A DNA stretch of 16,427 bases from Spirochaetia bacterium (GCA_029880625.1 JAOUOA010000007.1:1-16427); one strand, 5' to 3'. Shown: positions 1 to 8,030, numbered from the stretch's first letter. Numbers and translations: made by a program. Notes: a model not told the origin generated them from the sequence alone.

Positions 1-1
1 C

Positions 2-28
2 AGTTGTGGAAGCGGCGGTTCCTGCTGA
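2..28 (+). CDS. 3' end of an upstream gene, Cys/Gly-rich C-terminus (partial)
   Basis: Only the last eight codons would be inside the window; they read SCGSGGSC and then TGA. A perfect intrinsic terminator begins 12 bases after the stop, which supports a gene ending here. Cys/Gly-rich tails of this sort are seen on small zinc-ribbon proteins such as the FmdB family, but eight residues are far too few to assign a function. The other two plus-strand frames are also open at the window edge and stop at 33 and 50, so the frame choice is an inference from composition. Confidence 0.35.
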   Translation, partial: SCGSGGSC

Positions 29-40
29 CCTGAGGCTTCA

Positions 41-65
41 ACCCGGCTGATCCAGCCGGGTTTTT
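41..65 (+). terminator. Rho-independent terminator
   Basis: A perfect 9-bp GC-rich stem (ACCCGGCTG at 41-49 pairing with CAGCCGGGT at 53-61), a 3-nt loop and a T run to 65. It closes the transcription unit that enters from the left edge and isolates it from the gene starting at 222. Confidence 0.9.
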
Positions 66-123
66 AATTGTGACTGACTTTTTCAAAATACTTTTATCCC
101 TCCTCTCTTTACCTTAAACCTAA

Positions 124-157
124 AGAGTATCAGAATTTTTCTGGATTTTGATACTCT
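124..157. repeat. Inverted repeat upstream of the 604-residue protein gene
   Basis: AGAGTATCA at 124-132 is repeated as its exact reverse complement TGATACTCT at 149-157, with 16 nt between the arms. It lies about 65 bases before the start at 222. It could be an operator or an mRNA hairpin. It lacks a following T run, so it is a poor terminator candidate. Confidence 0.45.
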
Positions 158-173
158 CTTATTATTACCCGGT

Positions 174-200
174 TTGATTTTTTTATTGCTTTCATATATT
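174..200 (+). promoter_or_regulatory. Possible sigma70-type promoter
   Basis: TTGATT at 174-179 and TATATT at 195-200 are near-consensus -35 and -10 boxes, but the spacer is 15 bp, shorter than the optimum 17. It sits between the upstream terminator and the gene at 222, where a promoter for the 222-5382 cluster is expected. It is suggested by position as much as by sequence. Confidence 0.3.
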
Positions 201-221
201 CAAGTTGGTTTTCTGTAATCT

Positions 222-2036
222 ATGGACCAGATGGAGTTTGATAAAACCCGTAAGGCAATTAAAACCGATAAACTGACAGATACCGACAGAAGAGAAATGC
301 TTGATAAATTTCATTCTGCAGGGGGAGAGGTCCTGAGAGAAAAATCGGTTTCAAACCCTTTATCCGAAAGTTCCGAATCCGGTAAAAGAAAAAATCAGGG
401 ATCTTCCGGAGCAGGCGGAGGAGAAACCAGGCTTCCTTCAGAAATCGCCCGCGAAAAAAATAGAAAAGAACAGGAAATTGCTGCAAAGCTTCGCCAGGAA
501 AGAGAAAAACAGGAAAGAGAAGCGAGCGGTTTTATTGCTCAGCTTATGATCCGCCTGAAGTGCAAGCTCCAGGGAGTCGCTACTTTTTCAGGTGAATATG
601 TAATCCCTCGATTCATGTCAACTCTCAATCTTGATTTAAAGCGCTCTGTAATGGAATTTCATATTCTTGCGAATGAATTATTTTCTACAAATAAAAAAGT
701 ATGCGATGCTGTCATAAAAGAACTGGATGAAAAAAATCCTTTATACGTAGAGCTGCTTGAACGCGCATCCTACCTGTATGACAGGGATCTTCTTACCGAT
801 TTAACCCGATCCTATATGGAAAATCATGAGATCCCGGTTCGCGTTGATTCAATCCGCTTTCCCTTATTCGGGATTTTAAAAAAGATATATTATCTTAAAC
901 CGTATCAAGAAACTTATTTAAAAGCAGTGGATCTCGCTATATCGATTGAAGAAAAAATGACTCCCAAGCCGCCGCCCTTTTATCCTGCGAAAAGAAAAAA
1001 AGTAAAAAAAGACTGGAACTCTCTAATGGATGAAATCTTTCCTTCGCTTGTTCTCCTTGCGCAGTGCGCGGAGCTGATGAAGGCTGAACCATATACGGAA
1101 CTTTTTGAAAATATGATCGGGGTGAAGTTGTCGGAAAAACCGGGGTCAAGAAAAGCAGGAGAGCTGCCTGGAAAAAGCGTTAAAGAAGAGGCTCCTGCTG
1201 AGAGTGAAGCATCCGAAGACACTGAAGAAACGGATACTGAAGAAGAGACTGTATCTGCTTCTTCTTCAGATACGTTTGAAGATATTTCAGAGGATGAAGC
1301 TCAAACCGATGAACTTAAATACGGGAATGCTCTTTTAAGCCTTCGAAATCTGGAAAAAATTCGTTCTGAAATTGATCCGCGAAATGACTGGGGGTATGTT
1401 AAGAAATATGATAAAATGCTTATAGCACATCTGCTATTTCATATTTTTGAAAAAGACTTTTCATTTGTTCTTACTACGAATAAAATTCAGATGAATTTAT
1501 TTCAGCGCGGAGATTCAAAAATTGATATAAGAAGAAAGATGTCAAATATTCTTGATAATTCTCATGTCTGTCAGGATGCATTCAGAAAGTATCTTCTGGA
1601 AGCGCAGGAATATCACAGAACAGAGACGGAAGTAAATACCAGCTCAAATTATGTAGAGCATGCGAAACGGCTTTCAAATATTGACGGAAGAAGAGGCGCT
1701 TCAGGGAGAGAGTTTAAAAAACTCGTGGGAAATTTTATGCTGCAGGTGAAAGAGGTTCTGGAAATCCTGATTGAGGATATAAAAGGCCCCCTTCAGATTG
1801 TAATCAATCCTGATGAAAATATGATGTTTGAACTTCCTGCAGACAGAAAACGACGACTGCATGGGAAACCGGTAAAGCAGTGCATCTGGGAAGCATATAT
1901 CTTTGCCATGGCTGTTTCGGAGTTGATTGAAAGGGGAGTTCTTTATGGAGGAGTCATAGAAGTTGAGCCGGAAGACTATGCAGGGCTTTTTGAAAGGCCT
2001 CCTGAAGAACCCGATAAAATGGATATGCCCTTCTGA
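222..2036 (+). CDS. Conserved-looking hypothetical protein, 604 aa, with coiled-coil and acidic linker
   Basis: I do not recognise a family. The protein has no signal peptide or membrane segment and should be cytoplasmic. Residues 1-70 are polar and low in complexity (a Gly/Ser stretch near 60-67). Residues about 74-100 are a strongly charged Lys/Glu/Arg helix, probably a coiled coil. Residues 105-300 look globular and helical. Residues about 321-365 are an acidic Glu/Asp/Ser/Thr linker, and 366-590 form a second helical, globular part. The start at 222 has no clear Shine-Dalgarno; an in-frame ATG three codons later is an alternative. The stop is only two bases before the likely prmA start, so the two are probably cotranscribed. 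Length, codon use and absence of in-frame stops make it a real gene. A scaffold or assembly role is only a guess from the coiled coil and linker. Confidence 0.85.
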   Translation: MDQMEFDKTRKAIKTDKLTDTDRREMLDKFHSAGGEVLREKSVSNPLSESSESGKRKNQGSSGAGGGETRLPSEIAREKNRKEQEIAAKLRQEREKQEREASGFIAQLMIRLKCKLQGVATFSGEYVIPRFMSTLNLDLKRSVMEFHILANELFSTNKKVCDAVIKELDEKNPLYVELLERASYLYDRDLLTDLTRSYMENHEIPVRVDSIRFPLFGILKKIYYLKPYQETYLKAVDLAISIEEKMTPKPPPFYPAKRKKVKKDWNSLMDEIFPSLVLLAQCAELMKAEPYTELFENMIGVKLSEKPGSRKAGELPGKSVKEEAPAESEASEDTEETDTEEETVSASSSDTFEDISEDEAQTDELKYGNALLSLRNLEKIRSEIDPRNDWGYVKKYDKMLIAHLLFHIFEKDFSFVLTTNKIQMNLFQRGDSKIDIRRKMSNILDNSHVCQDAFRKYLLEAQEYHRTETEVNTSSNYVEHAKRLSNIDGRRGASGREFKKLVGNFMLQVKEVLEILIEDIKGPLQIVINPDENMMFELPADRKRRLHGKPVKQCIWEAYIFAMAVSELIERGVLYGGVIEVEPEDYAGLFERPPEEPDKMDMPF

Positions 2037-2038
2037 TT

Positions 2039-2938
2039 TTGGAAACAGCTATATTTAAAGAGATCACAGCAGCACTGCTTCCTGATGATGCTTTAACGCT
2101 TGTGAAATTTCTGGATCAAAATAAATTTCCAAAACTTCACGGATATTACGAAGTTCTTTACGATGAAGATAAAGCCAGCATTGATACTGAACTTTCAAAA
2201 ATTGTTATGTATTTTTCCGCTGAAGATAATGAAGCGGATATTCGCCTTGAAATAATACTTTCTGTTCTGGGAATTGAATCGGTTGTCCGTGAAGAAAAAA
2301 ATATTACACGTAATGAATATCTTGAAAATTATAAAAAGCATTATACTTCTTTTTTAATTTCAAAACACATTATGATTGTGCCTTCCTGGGAGAAACAGCA
2401 GTTTGAAAACCAGAAAAATAGCAGCCAATTATTTCTTTATCTGGATCCAGGGCTTGCTTTTGGAACGGGACTTCATCCTACAACAAGACTTTGCATGGAA
2501 TATCTGGATGAAAATCCCCCCAAAAAATTAAATGTAATTGATGCTGGCTGCGGGTCTGGTATCCTGAGTTTCGGAGCCCTCCTTCTCGGAGCCGAGGAGG
2601 TACTGGCATTTGATGTTGACGGGAATGCTGTTCTTGCAGTTGAAAATAATTTCGAACTGAATGCCTTTAACCGAAACCGGATGACTTTAATGCGCGGAGG
2701 TTTTGATCTTAATGAGTTTTTGGAGTATCCGGCGGATATTTTATTGGGAAATCTGACGGCCTCGGTGATCCTTTCAAATAAAAAAAGGATTGATGAAGGG
2801 AAATACAGTCAGATGATGCTTTCAGGGATTCTTGAAGAAAAAAAAGAGGAAGTCATTTCTGCATTTCAGACGAATTGGGAATGCAGTTTTCAAAATCATC
2901 TGGACGGATGGAGTCTGATTGTCTTCAATCGAAAATAA
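2039..2938 (+). CDS. prmA: Ribosomal protein L11 methyltransferase
   Basis: PrmA uses S-adenosylmethionine to methylate amino groups of ribosomal protein L11 in the cytoplasm. The family signature GLAFGTGLHPTTRLCMEYL is at residues 138-156. The SAM-binding motif I VIDAGCGSGILSFGALLLGA is at 166-185, and the acidic end of the next strand (FDVD) is at 191-194. The motif usually seen as D-x-x-x-A-N-I is DILLGNL at 233-239, and SGIL is at 262-265. At 299 residues it matches the usual family length (about 290) only if translation begins at the TTG at 2039; a GTG at 2102 would remove 21 residues of the L11-recognition domain, and no ATG is suitably placed. No clear Shine-Dalgarno precedes the TTG. 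The neighbouring downstream gene encodes an SAH-hydrolase-like protein, which may be functionally linked to the SAH this enzyme produces. Confidence 0.93.
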   Translation: METAIFKEITAALLPDDALTLVKFLDQNKFPKLHGYYEVLYDEDKASIDTELSKIVMYFSAEDNEADIRLEIILSVLGIESVVREEKNITRNEYLENYKKHYTSFLISKHIMIVPSWEKQQFENQKNSSQLFLYLDPGLAFGTGLHPTTRLCMEYLDENPPKKLNVIDAGCGSGILSFGALLLGAEEVLAFDVDGNAVLAVENNFELNAFNRNRMTLMRGGFDLNEFLEYPADILLGNLTASVILSNKKRIDEGKYSQMMLSGILEEKKEEVISAFQTNWECSFQNHLDGWSLIVFNRK

Positions 2939-2943
2939 AAAAC

Positions 2944-5382
2944 ATGACAGAGACAGCAGAAAAATCAACATCGCTCGGAGTTCCTTTTAAGCGAATTTCC
3001 GATATAAAATATCAAATCAATTTAAGTGAATTAAAGTCATTTACCGGTCTTTCCGTAATAGCGAGAATGCTCGGCGATGATATTCTTGAACAGATCAAAT
3101 TAAAAAATACAGATACGGTCGTAAGGCGAAGAATAATTAAAGAGATAACTCCGCAGCTTGTGGATCTGGGAATAAACAGAATTATTATTTATTCGCGAAG
3201 TAATGTCTTAAAAAAACTGCCTGAATTCAGCGAAGAGTTTCATGATCAGATAAGAACGGTTTTCGGATCTTTGCAGAGGCCGCGCTGGGGCGGACAGCTT
3301 TTTCCCGAATATTTTACCGGCAAACAAAAAAAACTGGAACAGGTGCCCGCTCTTCTTTTCCCGTTTCATCTTCATTTTGAAAAAGAAGATATTGATTATT
3401 ATTTTCTTGTGGAAAGGAATATTGAAGAAGGTTTTATCCGCATATCGATTGAGCCTGAAGTGGAAAGCAGACTCAATTTGTCATGTATCAATCATGTTGT
3501 TGTGGATGATCTGGACAGACGAAATTATCTTCAGGGGTTATCCCGTTTTGTCGAATCCATTTACCACGGAATTCTTCGCGAGAATGAAAATTTTAAAAGT
3601 GAATATACTGAAGTGGATAAAAGGCATGATGTATTTTTCAGGCAGATCCAGCAGGGAGGGATTCCAAATTTAAATTCCATCAGTTTCTTCTGGAAACCTG
3701 AGGATGCAGAAGATCTGATCCATTCAATGGATCTTCCCGTTTTCTTAAAAAAAATCCTTCTTGTTCTTGAAGACAGAGATATTTCAAAAATATTAAATAA
3801 TGGAAAAATTCTTGAGGTGGCCATTGGTGAAGCAAGCGCTACGCTTGATGTATCCCGTCTGGGCAGAAGTTTGAATGTGAGTCTTATTTCGCGAAGAGAA
3901 ATACCCCTGATGGACTTCTATCTGGACAGAATGCCTTCTCTGAAAAATTTGAGTATGAAGGAATCTGGTTCTCTTTCAGGTTATACCGTTTTCTTGATCC
4001 ATCATATTACTTCTGAAATTCTCGGTACCATTAAAGCTCTGGAAGTTATGGGCTGTGATCATCTGCAGGCTCTTTTTGTTAAGTATGCTGGAATTGTTCC
4101 TGCAGACTATCTGGAAGTACTCCTTTCACAGGACGAGTCGTTTTTTAAGTCATACGGCCTTCACAGAGTGGATTCTCAAGATACAATTGAAGGTTATTAT
4201 GTTCTTTCTCAGCAGTATTCGCAGCTGAAGAGGCTTGAAAGCCTTTCTCGTATCCTGTCCGAGCGCAAACTTGGCTTCTTTGAAGCCATGAAAATTTCAG
4301 CCATGCATCTTTTTCTTCTTGAAGCGGCAAAAGTAAAATTAGAAGGGAAAAAAATCCTTCTTGTGGAAGACGGAGGATATCTTGCTCCTGAACTAAACCG
4401 TCTTGCGAAAGAAAATTCTGCAATGGAAAGCGTTCTGAAAGAATACGGCATTACCGGAGAAGCAGAAAAAATCTTCGGTGTAAAAAATGATTTATTATTT
4501 AAAGACTGGATTCAGCCCATCCTTCCTGGAACTGTGGAGCATACGCGCAACGGCTACGACAGAATGATGTCTGTTCAGAATGAATTCGGTTCGCTGCACT
4601 TTCCAGCAGTAACAATTGCTCTTTCCAGTCTTAAAGTCGAAAGAGAATCCAAAGAAGTTTCGGTATCAATACTGCATGCTCTTGAAAGCATTCTTCATGG
4701 TCTGGGTTTTGTCCTGACAGAAAGAACTCCCATGATTCTCGGGTCCTCGGGCGCTATTGGAAAAAATTTAATGTCAGATTTAAATTATCGTCTGGCTTCA
4801 AAGATTATAGGGGTCGACCTCATCGCCCGAAATCTTCCTGAAGAACGTTTCTATGAAACGGATTCTTATGACAGTATCCCTGATGAACTTTTTTTAAAAA
4901 TTGATCTGATTATCGGCGTCGTTGGAAAATCTATATTAAAAAAAGATTTTTTTGAAAAACTGATTCTTGAGGGAGAGAAACAATCCATATTTATTTTAAG
5001 CGGTTCTACAAAGACAGTTGAATTTACAGATCTTACGGATTGGCTGAAAGATCTGAATAAATTAAAAAAACCTGAAATCGGGAATCATGGTGTAAAATTT
5101 GAAACCGGATTTGTACGAGATCCGCAGACTTCCATGATACTGGGAAATAAAGTTGTAATTCATTTTAATGGGAAACAAAAAAATCTTTATCTTCTGGGCG
5201 GATTGACTCCTTTAAATTTTCTATATTATGGAGTGCCCACGGAAACGATGGATAATGTTTTGATGCAGCTTCTGTCTCTTGCGGCAGGGATTGTAAGACG
5301 TTTTAAAGAGAATCGAAGTCTTTCAAATCTAATGCATGCACTGGACCATCAGATTGATGTGAACTGTGAAGATTTAAAATGA
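2944..5382 (+). CDS. Divergent S-adenosylhomocysteine hydrolase-like protein with N-terminal extension, 812 aa
   Basis: The start is taken at the ATG 5 nt after the prmA stop; the frame is open upstream, but an earlier start would overlap prmA. Residues 1-340 are unassigned. From about 344 the protein follows adenosylhomocysteinase (SAHH) in order. LSGYTVFLIHHITSEI (344-359) matches the SAHH segment holding His55, Thr57 and Glu59 (human numbering), giving H354, T356, E358. EDGGYL (475-480) matches DDGGDL, so D476 equals Asp131. GTVEHTRNG (529-537) matches GISEETTTG, with Glu156 replaced by H533. PAVTIALSSLKVERES (554-569) matches the Lys186/Asp190/Asn191 segment, giving K564, E568, S569. A Rossmann loop GSSGAIGK is at 600-607. 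The residues equal to His301 and His353 are S688 and V764. SAHH cleaves SAH with bound NAD. Here NAD binding is plausible but normal hydrolase activity is doubtful, so it may be a pseudoenzyme or act on another substrate. The alignment was made by eye from memory of the family. Confidence 0.75.
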   Translation: MTETAEKSTSLGVPFKRISDIKYQINLSELKSFTGLSVIARMLGDDILEQIKLKNTDTVVRRRIIKEITPQLVDLGINRIIIYSRSNVLKKLPEFSEEFHDQIRTVFGSLQRPRWGGQLFPEYFTGKQKKLEQVPALLFPFHLHFEKEDIDYYFLVERNIEEGFIRISIEPEVESRLNLSCINHVVVDDLDRRNYLQGLSRFVESIYHGILRENENFKSEYTEVDKRHDVFFRQIQQGGIPNLNSISFFWKPEDAEDLIHSMDLPVFLKKILLVLEDRDISKILNNGKILEVAIGEASATLDVSRLGRSLNVSLISRREIPLMDFYLDRMPSLKNLSMKESGSLSGYTVFLIHHITSEILGTIKALEVMGCDHLQALFVKYAGIVPADYLEVLLSQDESFFKSYGLHRVDSQDTIEGYYVLSQQYSQLKRLESLSRILSERKLGFFEAMKISAMHLFLLEAAKVKLEGKKILLVEDGGYLAPELNRLAKENSAMESVLKEYGITGEAEKIFGVKNDLLFKDWIQPILPGTVEHTRNGYDRMMSVQNEFGSLHFPAVTIALSSLKVERESKEVSVSILHALESILHGLGFVLTERTPMILGSSGAIGKNLMSDLNYRLASKIIGVDLIARNLPEERFYETDSYDSIPDELFLKIDLIIGVVGKSILKKDFFEKLILEGEKQSIFILSGSTKTVEFTDLTDWLKDLNKLKKPEIGNHGVKFETGFVRDPQTSMILGNKVVIHFNGKQKNLYLLGGLTPLNFLYYGVPTETMDNVLMQLLSLAAGIVRRFKENRSLSNLMHALDHQIDVNCEDLK

Positions 5383-5394
5383 AATTTTAATCTT
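5369..5394 (+). terminator. AT-rich hairpin across the stop codon, possible weak terminator
   Basis: AAGATT-(T)-AAAAT (5369-5380) pairs with ATTTTAATCTT (5384-5394) apart from a single bulged T, with a 3-nt loop; the TGA stop of the SAHH-like gene lies at the loop. The stem is almost all A/T and no T run follows, so termination strength is doubtful. It does mark the end of the 222-5382 cluster before a 235-base intergenic gap. Confidence 0.3.
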
Positions 5395-5617
5395 CTTGTA
5401 AATAATATTTTATGCAATTGTTTTTAGCTCCATTGATTCTTCTGCGGCTCTAAAGAAGGAGATTCATAAAATACATATAAATATCCAGTTGTAATCTGTC
5501 TGGATCATGGCTCACTCTAAATTAATTAAAATTTGTTAACACTTTGCATTTTTTTTATTGATCGTTTTCAAGATAGGTTAAGAATATAGTTAATTCTGTT
5601 AAATTTCGAGTTTTTCA

Positions 5618-6967
5618 ATGAATGTTCTTGTTGTTGACCACAGTAAAATGCTCCGGGAAATTATCCGATCTGAAGTAGAACCTCTTGGATTTACTGTAAT
5701 GAGCGCATCAAATTCCCAGGAAGTCTACGATATCCTCTCTAAAGACAAAATTGATTTAATAACACTTTCTGTCGAACTCCGGGAAGAAAGCGGCTATGAT
5801 ATCTGTAAAAAAATTCGTAATGATCATAATAATGGAAATGGGATGGAAAGTTTTCCTCATATACCGATCATCTTTATTACCGGTCACGATACAATGGAAG
5901 GTCGGGCCAGAGGATTTGAATCCGGCGCAACTGAATTTATTGCTAAACCCTTCAAGAAAGGATATGTAGGAGAAAGAATTAAAAAACTTATCCAGCCGGA
6001 AATCATGCCTCTTCGGGGACTGACAGCGGTGGTTGTAGATGACAGTCTGACGGCAAGAAAAATTGTTGCAGAATTTCTCGAAAGCAGAGGCGTAAAGGTG
6101 ATCGAAGCGAAAGACGGACTTGAAGGATTCAGCTTAATTAAAGAAAATCTTAAAAGTGTTGATATTGTAATTACAGATATGATGATGCCTAATCTGAAGG
6201 GCGATGAACTCTGTGTAAAAGTCCGAAATGAACTTCAAAATCCGGATCTTCCCATTCTGGTTCTTTCAGGCGCGGGGGAACATTTTTCCATTCTTGATAT
6301 TTTTCGTGCAGGAGCAACAGATTATTTAAATAAGCCATTTATCCAGGAAGAACTTCTTGCGCGTATTTCCGTTCATCTCCAGACAAGAATCTTAAAGCGA
6401 AAGCTTCAAACAAAAATTAAGCAGTTAAAAGATATAAATGAAACTCTTGAGCAGATGGCCTGTACAGATTCTCTGACACAGCTTCATAACAGGAAATATC
6501 TTTTTGATCGACTGAAAGAATTAAATAATAAAAAAGAAAGATACGGATATCAATTTGCATTTTTGATTGTAGATATAGATTATTTTAAAAAAATCAATGA
6601 TTCATTTGGGCATCAGATGGGAGACTGCATCATCAAAGAGCTTGGAAGCGTAATTCAGACCAAAACCCGAGATTCGGATATCGTGGCAAGACTGGGAGGC
6701 GAGGAATATGCCGTTGTTGTCACGGATCAGGATGAATCGGGATGTAAATCAATGGCTGAAAATATCCGTTCCAGCATTGAAGAGCATGAATTTTGTAAAA
6801 ACGAGGATTCAGAATTAAAGCATGTTACCGTTTCTATGGGAATGTATCTGTCCAGACAGAAAGACGGTCTTTCCATTGAAGAGATTTATAAAAAAGCGGA
6901 TGAATGCCTTTACAATGCTAAAGAGGGCGGAAGAAACCGAGTCTTTTTTGGAGCGTCACCGGAATAA
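5618..6967 (+). CDS. Diguanylate cyclase with two receiver domains (REC-REC-GGDEF)
   Basis: A soluble 449-residue protein with the domain order of PleD. The first receiver (about 1-125) is degenerate: it has D7 but H8 in place of the second acidic residue, and Ser51 where the phospho-accepting Asp should be, while T88 and K110 remain. The second receiver (about 135-255) is canonical, with D141/D142, phospho-acceptor D187, S217 and K239. The GGDEF domain (about 280-445) has the metal-binding VDIDYFKKIND segment around D319 and the active-site motif GGEEY at 360-364. An RxxD product-inhibition site (R351-D354) lies five residues before it. It should therefore make cyclic-di-GMP, be activated by phosphorylation of the second receiver, and be feedback-inhibited. 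No histidine kinase is nearby, so the partner kinase is elsewhere. The ATG at 5618 has only a weak GAG upstream. Confidence 0.93.
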   Translation: MNVLVVDHSKMLREIIRSEVEPLGFTVMSASNSQEVYDILSKDKIDLITLSVELREESGYDICKKIRNDHNNGNGMESFPHIPIIFITGHDTMEGRARGFESGATEFIAKPFKKGYVGERIKKLIQPEIMPLRGLTAVVVDDSLTARKIVAEFLESRGVKVIEAKDGLEGFSLIKENLKSVDIVITDMMMPNLKGDELCVKVRNELQNPDLPILVLSGAGEHFSILDIFRAGATDYLNKPFIQEELLARISVHLQTRILKRKLQTKIKQLKDINETLEQMACTDSLTQLHNRKYLFDRLKELNNKKERYGYQFAFLIVDIDYFKKINDSFGHQMGDCIIKELGSVIQTKTRDSDIVARLGGEEYAVVVTDQDESGCKSMAENIRSSIEEHEFCKNEDSELKHVTVSMGMYLSRQKDGLSIEEIYKKADECLYNAKEGGRNRVFFGASPE

Positions 6968-7030
6968 TTTATGATCTATGAATCTTTTCTATCCTTAGAT
7001 TGATTTACTTTTTTCCTGAATCCCATCTTT

Positions 7031-7831
7031 TTGGCAAAAAAATTATTTATCAGTCCGATATTGGTACTGATGATTCGATTTTTGATTCTTCTTGCCTGCG
7101 GTTTATTTGCAACCATGACCTGGGATCTTCCAGTCCTTTACCCGATCAAGCTTCTTGTTGTGTTGGTCCATGAAATGTGGCATGGATTAACAGCCATGGC
7201 GTTTGGAGGGACCATTGATCAGATTCATCTGGGAACAGAAGAAAACGGAGAAACTGTGATCTATGGATTAAAGTCTTCTTATGGATTCATTGCCAGTGTC
7301 TCGGCAGGTTACCTGGGTTCTGCCCTTGCTGGAAGCATTATGCTGAACCGGGGTCTTGCAGCAAGTATGGAACGGTTTACACTTTTTGTTTTTACAATCC
7401 TTCTGGGATATATGACATTTCTTTTTACTGAATTTGGAAGCGTTGCTTTTTATACAGGCGCAGGCTGGACCATCATTCTTTTAATATCTTCAGGTGCGGG
7501 AAGCATAATTTCAAGATATGTAATTATTGCTCTCGGGACAATTTTTGTTTGGTACAGCTTATATGATACATTTGATTTTACCGGCAATATCAACAGTACC
7601 GATGCGGCTTACCTTTCGAGATATTTAATTGAAAACGGATATCCATTATTTTCAGGAAAGGATGTCATTAGCGGCGCAAATATAATTTCAATTGTCTGGA
7701 CAATCTTGATAGTTCTTACCGTATATTATTTTTTGTCATCGCAAATTAAAGAAAAAAAACAGGTCCTGATTACCCATAGTCCCCCACCGCAGCAAAATCA
7801 GGAAATTAAAATTCCTCCCGAATTAATATAA
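7031..7831 (+). CDS. M50B-like membrane zinc metalloprotease
   Basis: A hydrophobic 266-residue protein with about six likely membrane segments. The zinc-protease motif HEMWH lies at residues 47-51, in VLVHEMWHGLTAMAFGG, and is followed by a Gly-rich membrane segment with SAGYLGSALAG. This matches the M50B-like family (Pfam Peptidase_M50B), whose members resemble site-2 proteases but are mostly uncharacterised. The later NSTDAAYLSRYL stretch fits the Asp-containing C-terminal motif of that group, which probably supplies the third metal ligand. The tail after the last membrane helix is proline/glutamine-rich and cytoplasmic or periplasmic. The start is uncertain: the TTG at 7031 gives a full first helix and the ATG at 7070 shortens it by 13 residues; neither has a clear ribosome binding site. 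It lies 63 bases after the diguanylate cyclase gene and may be cotranscribed with it. Confidence 0.78.
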   Translation: MAKKLFISPILVLMIRFLILLACGLFATMTWDLPVLYPIKLLVVLVHEMWHGLTAMAFGGTIDQIHLGTEENGETVIYGLKSSYGFIASVSAGYLGSALAGSIMLNRGLAASMERFTLFVFTILLGYMTFLFTEFGSVAFYTGAGWTIILLISSGAGSIISRYVIIALGTIFVWYSLYDTFDFTGNINSTDAAYLSRYLIENGYPLFSGKDVISGANIISIVWTILIVLTVYYFLSSQIKEKKQVLITHSPPPQQNQEIKIPPELI

Positions 7832-7921
7832 AAGGTCTTTTGCTTTTCATTCTGGAAAATGATGTTCTGGCAGAAACTTGAAATGAATAACAGCCAATTA
7901 AATATTCCTAACTGTATGAGA

Positions 7922-7959
7922 AAGGCGGAATATATTCCAAAGGAATCATAAAACGCCTT
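7922..7959. repeat. Nested inverted repeats with a 12-bp palindrome
   Basis: AAGGCG (7922-7927) pairs with CGCCTT (7954-7959). Inside lies the perfect palindrome GGAATATATTCC (7927-7938), whose right half ATTCC can instead pair with GGAAT at 7942-7946 around an AAA loop. The palindrome could be a dimeric regulator site or the inverted repeats part of a structured leader. Nothing identifies a known riboswitch. Confidence 0.45.
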
Positions 7960-7980
7960 GACCCGGCAAGAGCTTGTAAT

Positions 7981-7996
7981 AACCTGTAATCAGGTT
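7981..7996. repeat. Short hairpin AACCTG-TAAT-CAGGTT
   Basis: A perfect 6-bp stem with a 4-nt loop, second of three consecutive inverted repeats in the gap before the UDP-glucuronate decarboxylase gene. Function unknown. Confidence 0.4.
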
Positions 7997-8006
7997 ACCG
8001 AAATAA

Positions 8007-8030
8007 ATTAATAAATTTCAATTTATTAAT
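8007..8030. repeat. AT-only hairpin before the UDP-glucuronate decarboxylase gene
   Basis: ATTAATAAAT (8007-8016) pairs perfectly with ATTTATTAAT (8021-8030) around a 4-nt loop. It lies 65 bases before the start codon. It could be an AT-rich operator or an mRNA structure; because it has no T run it is unlikely to be a terminator. Confidence 0.45.

Noticed and set aside
7958..7990. TTGACC and TGTAAT/TAATAA as a promoter before uxs
   Set aside because: Spacers of 21 or 14 bp do not fit a sigma70 promoter.
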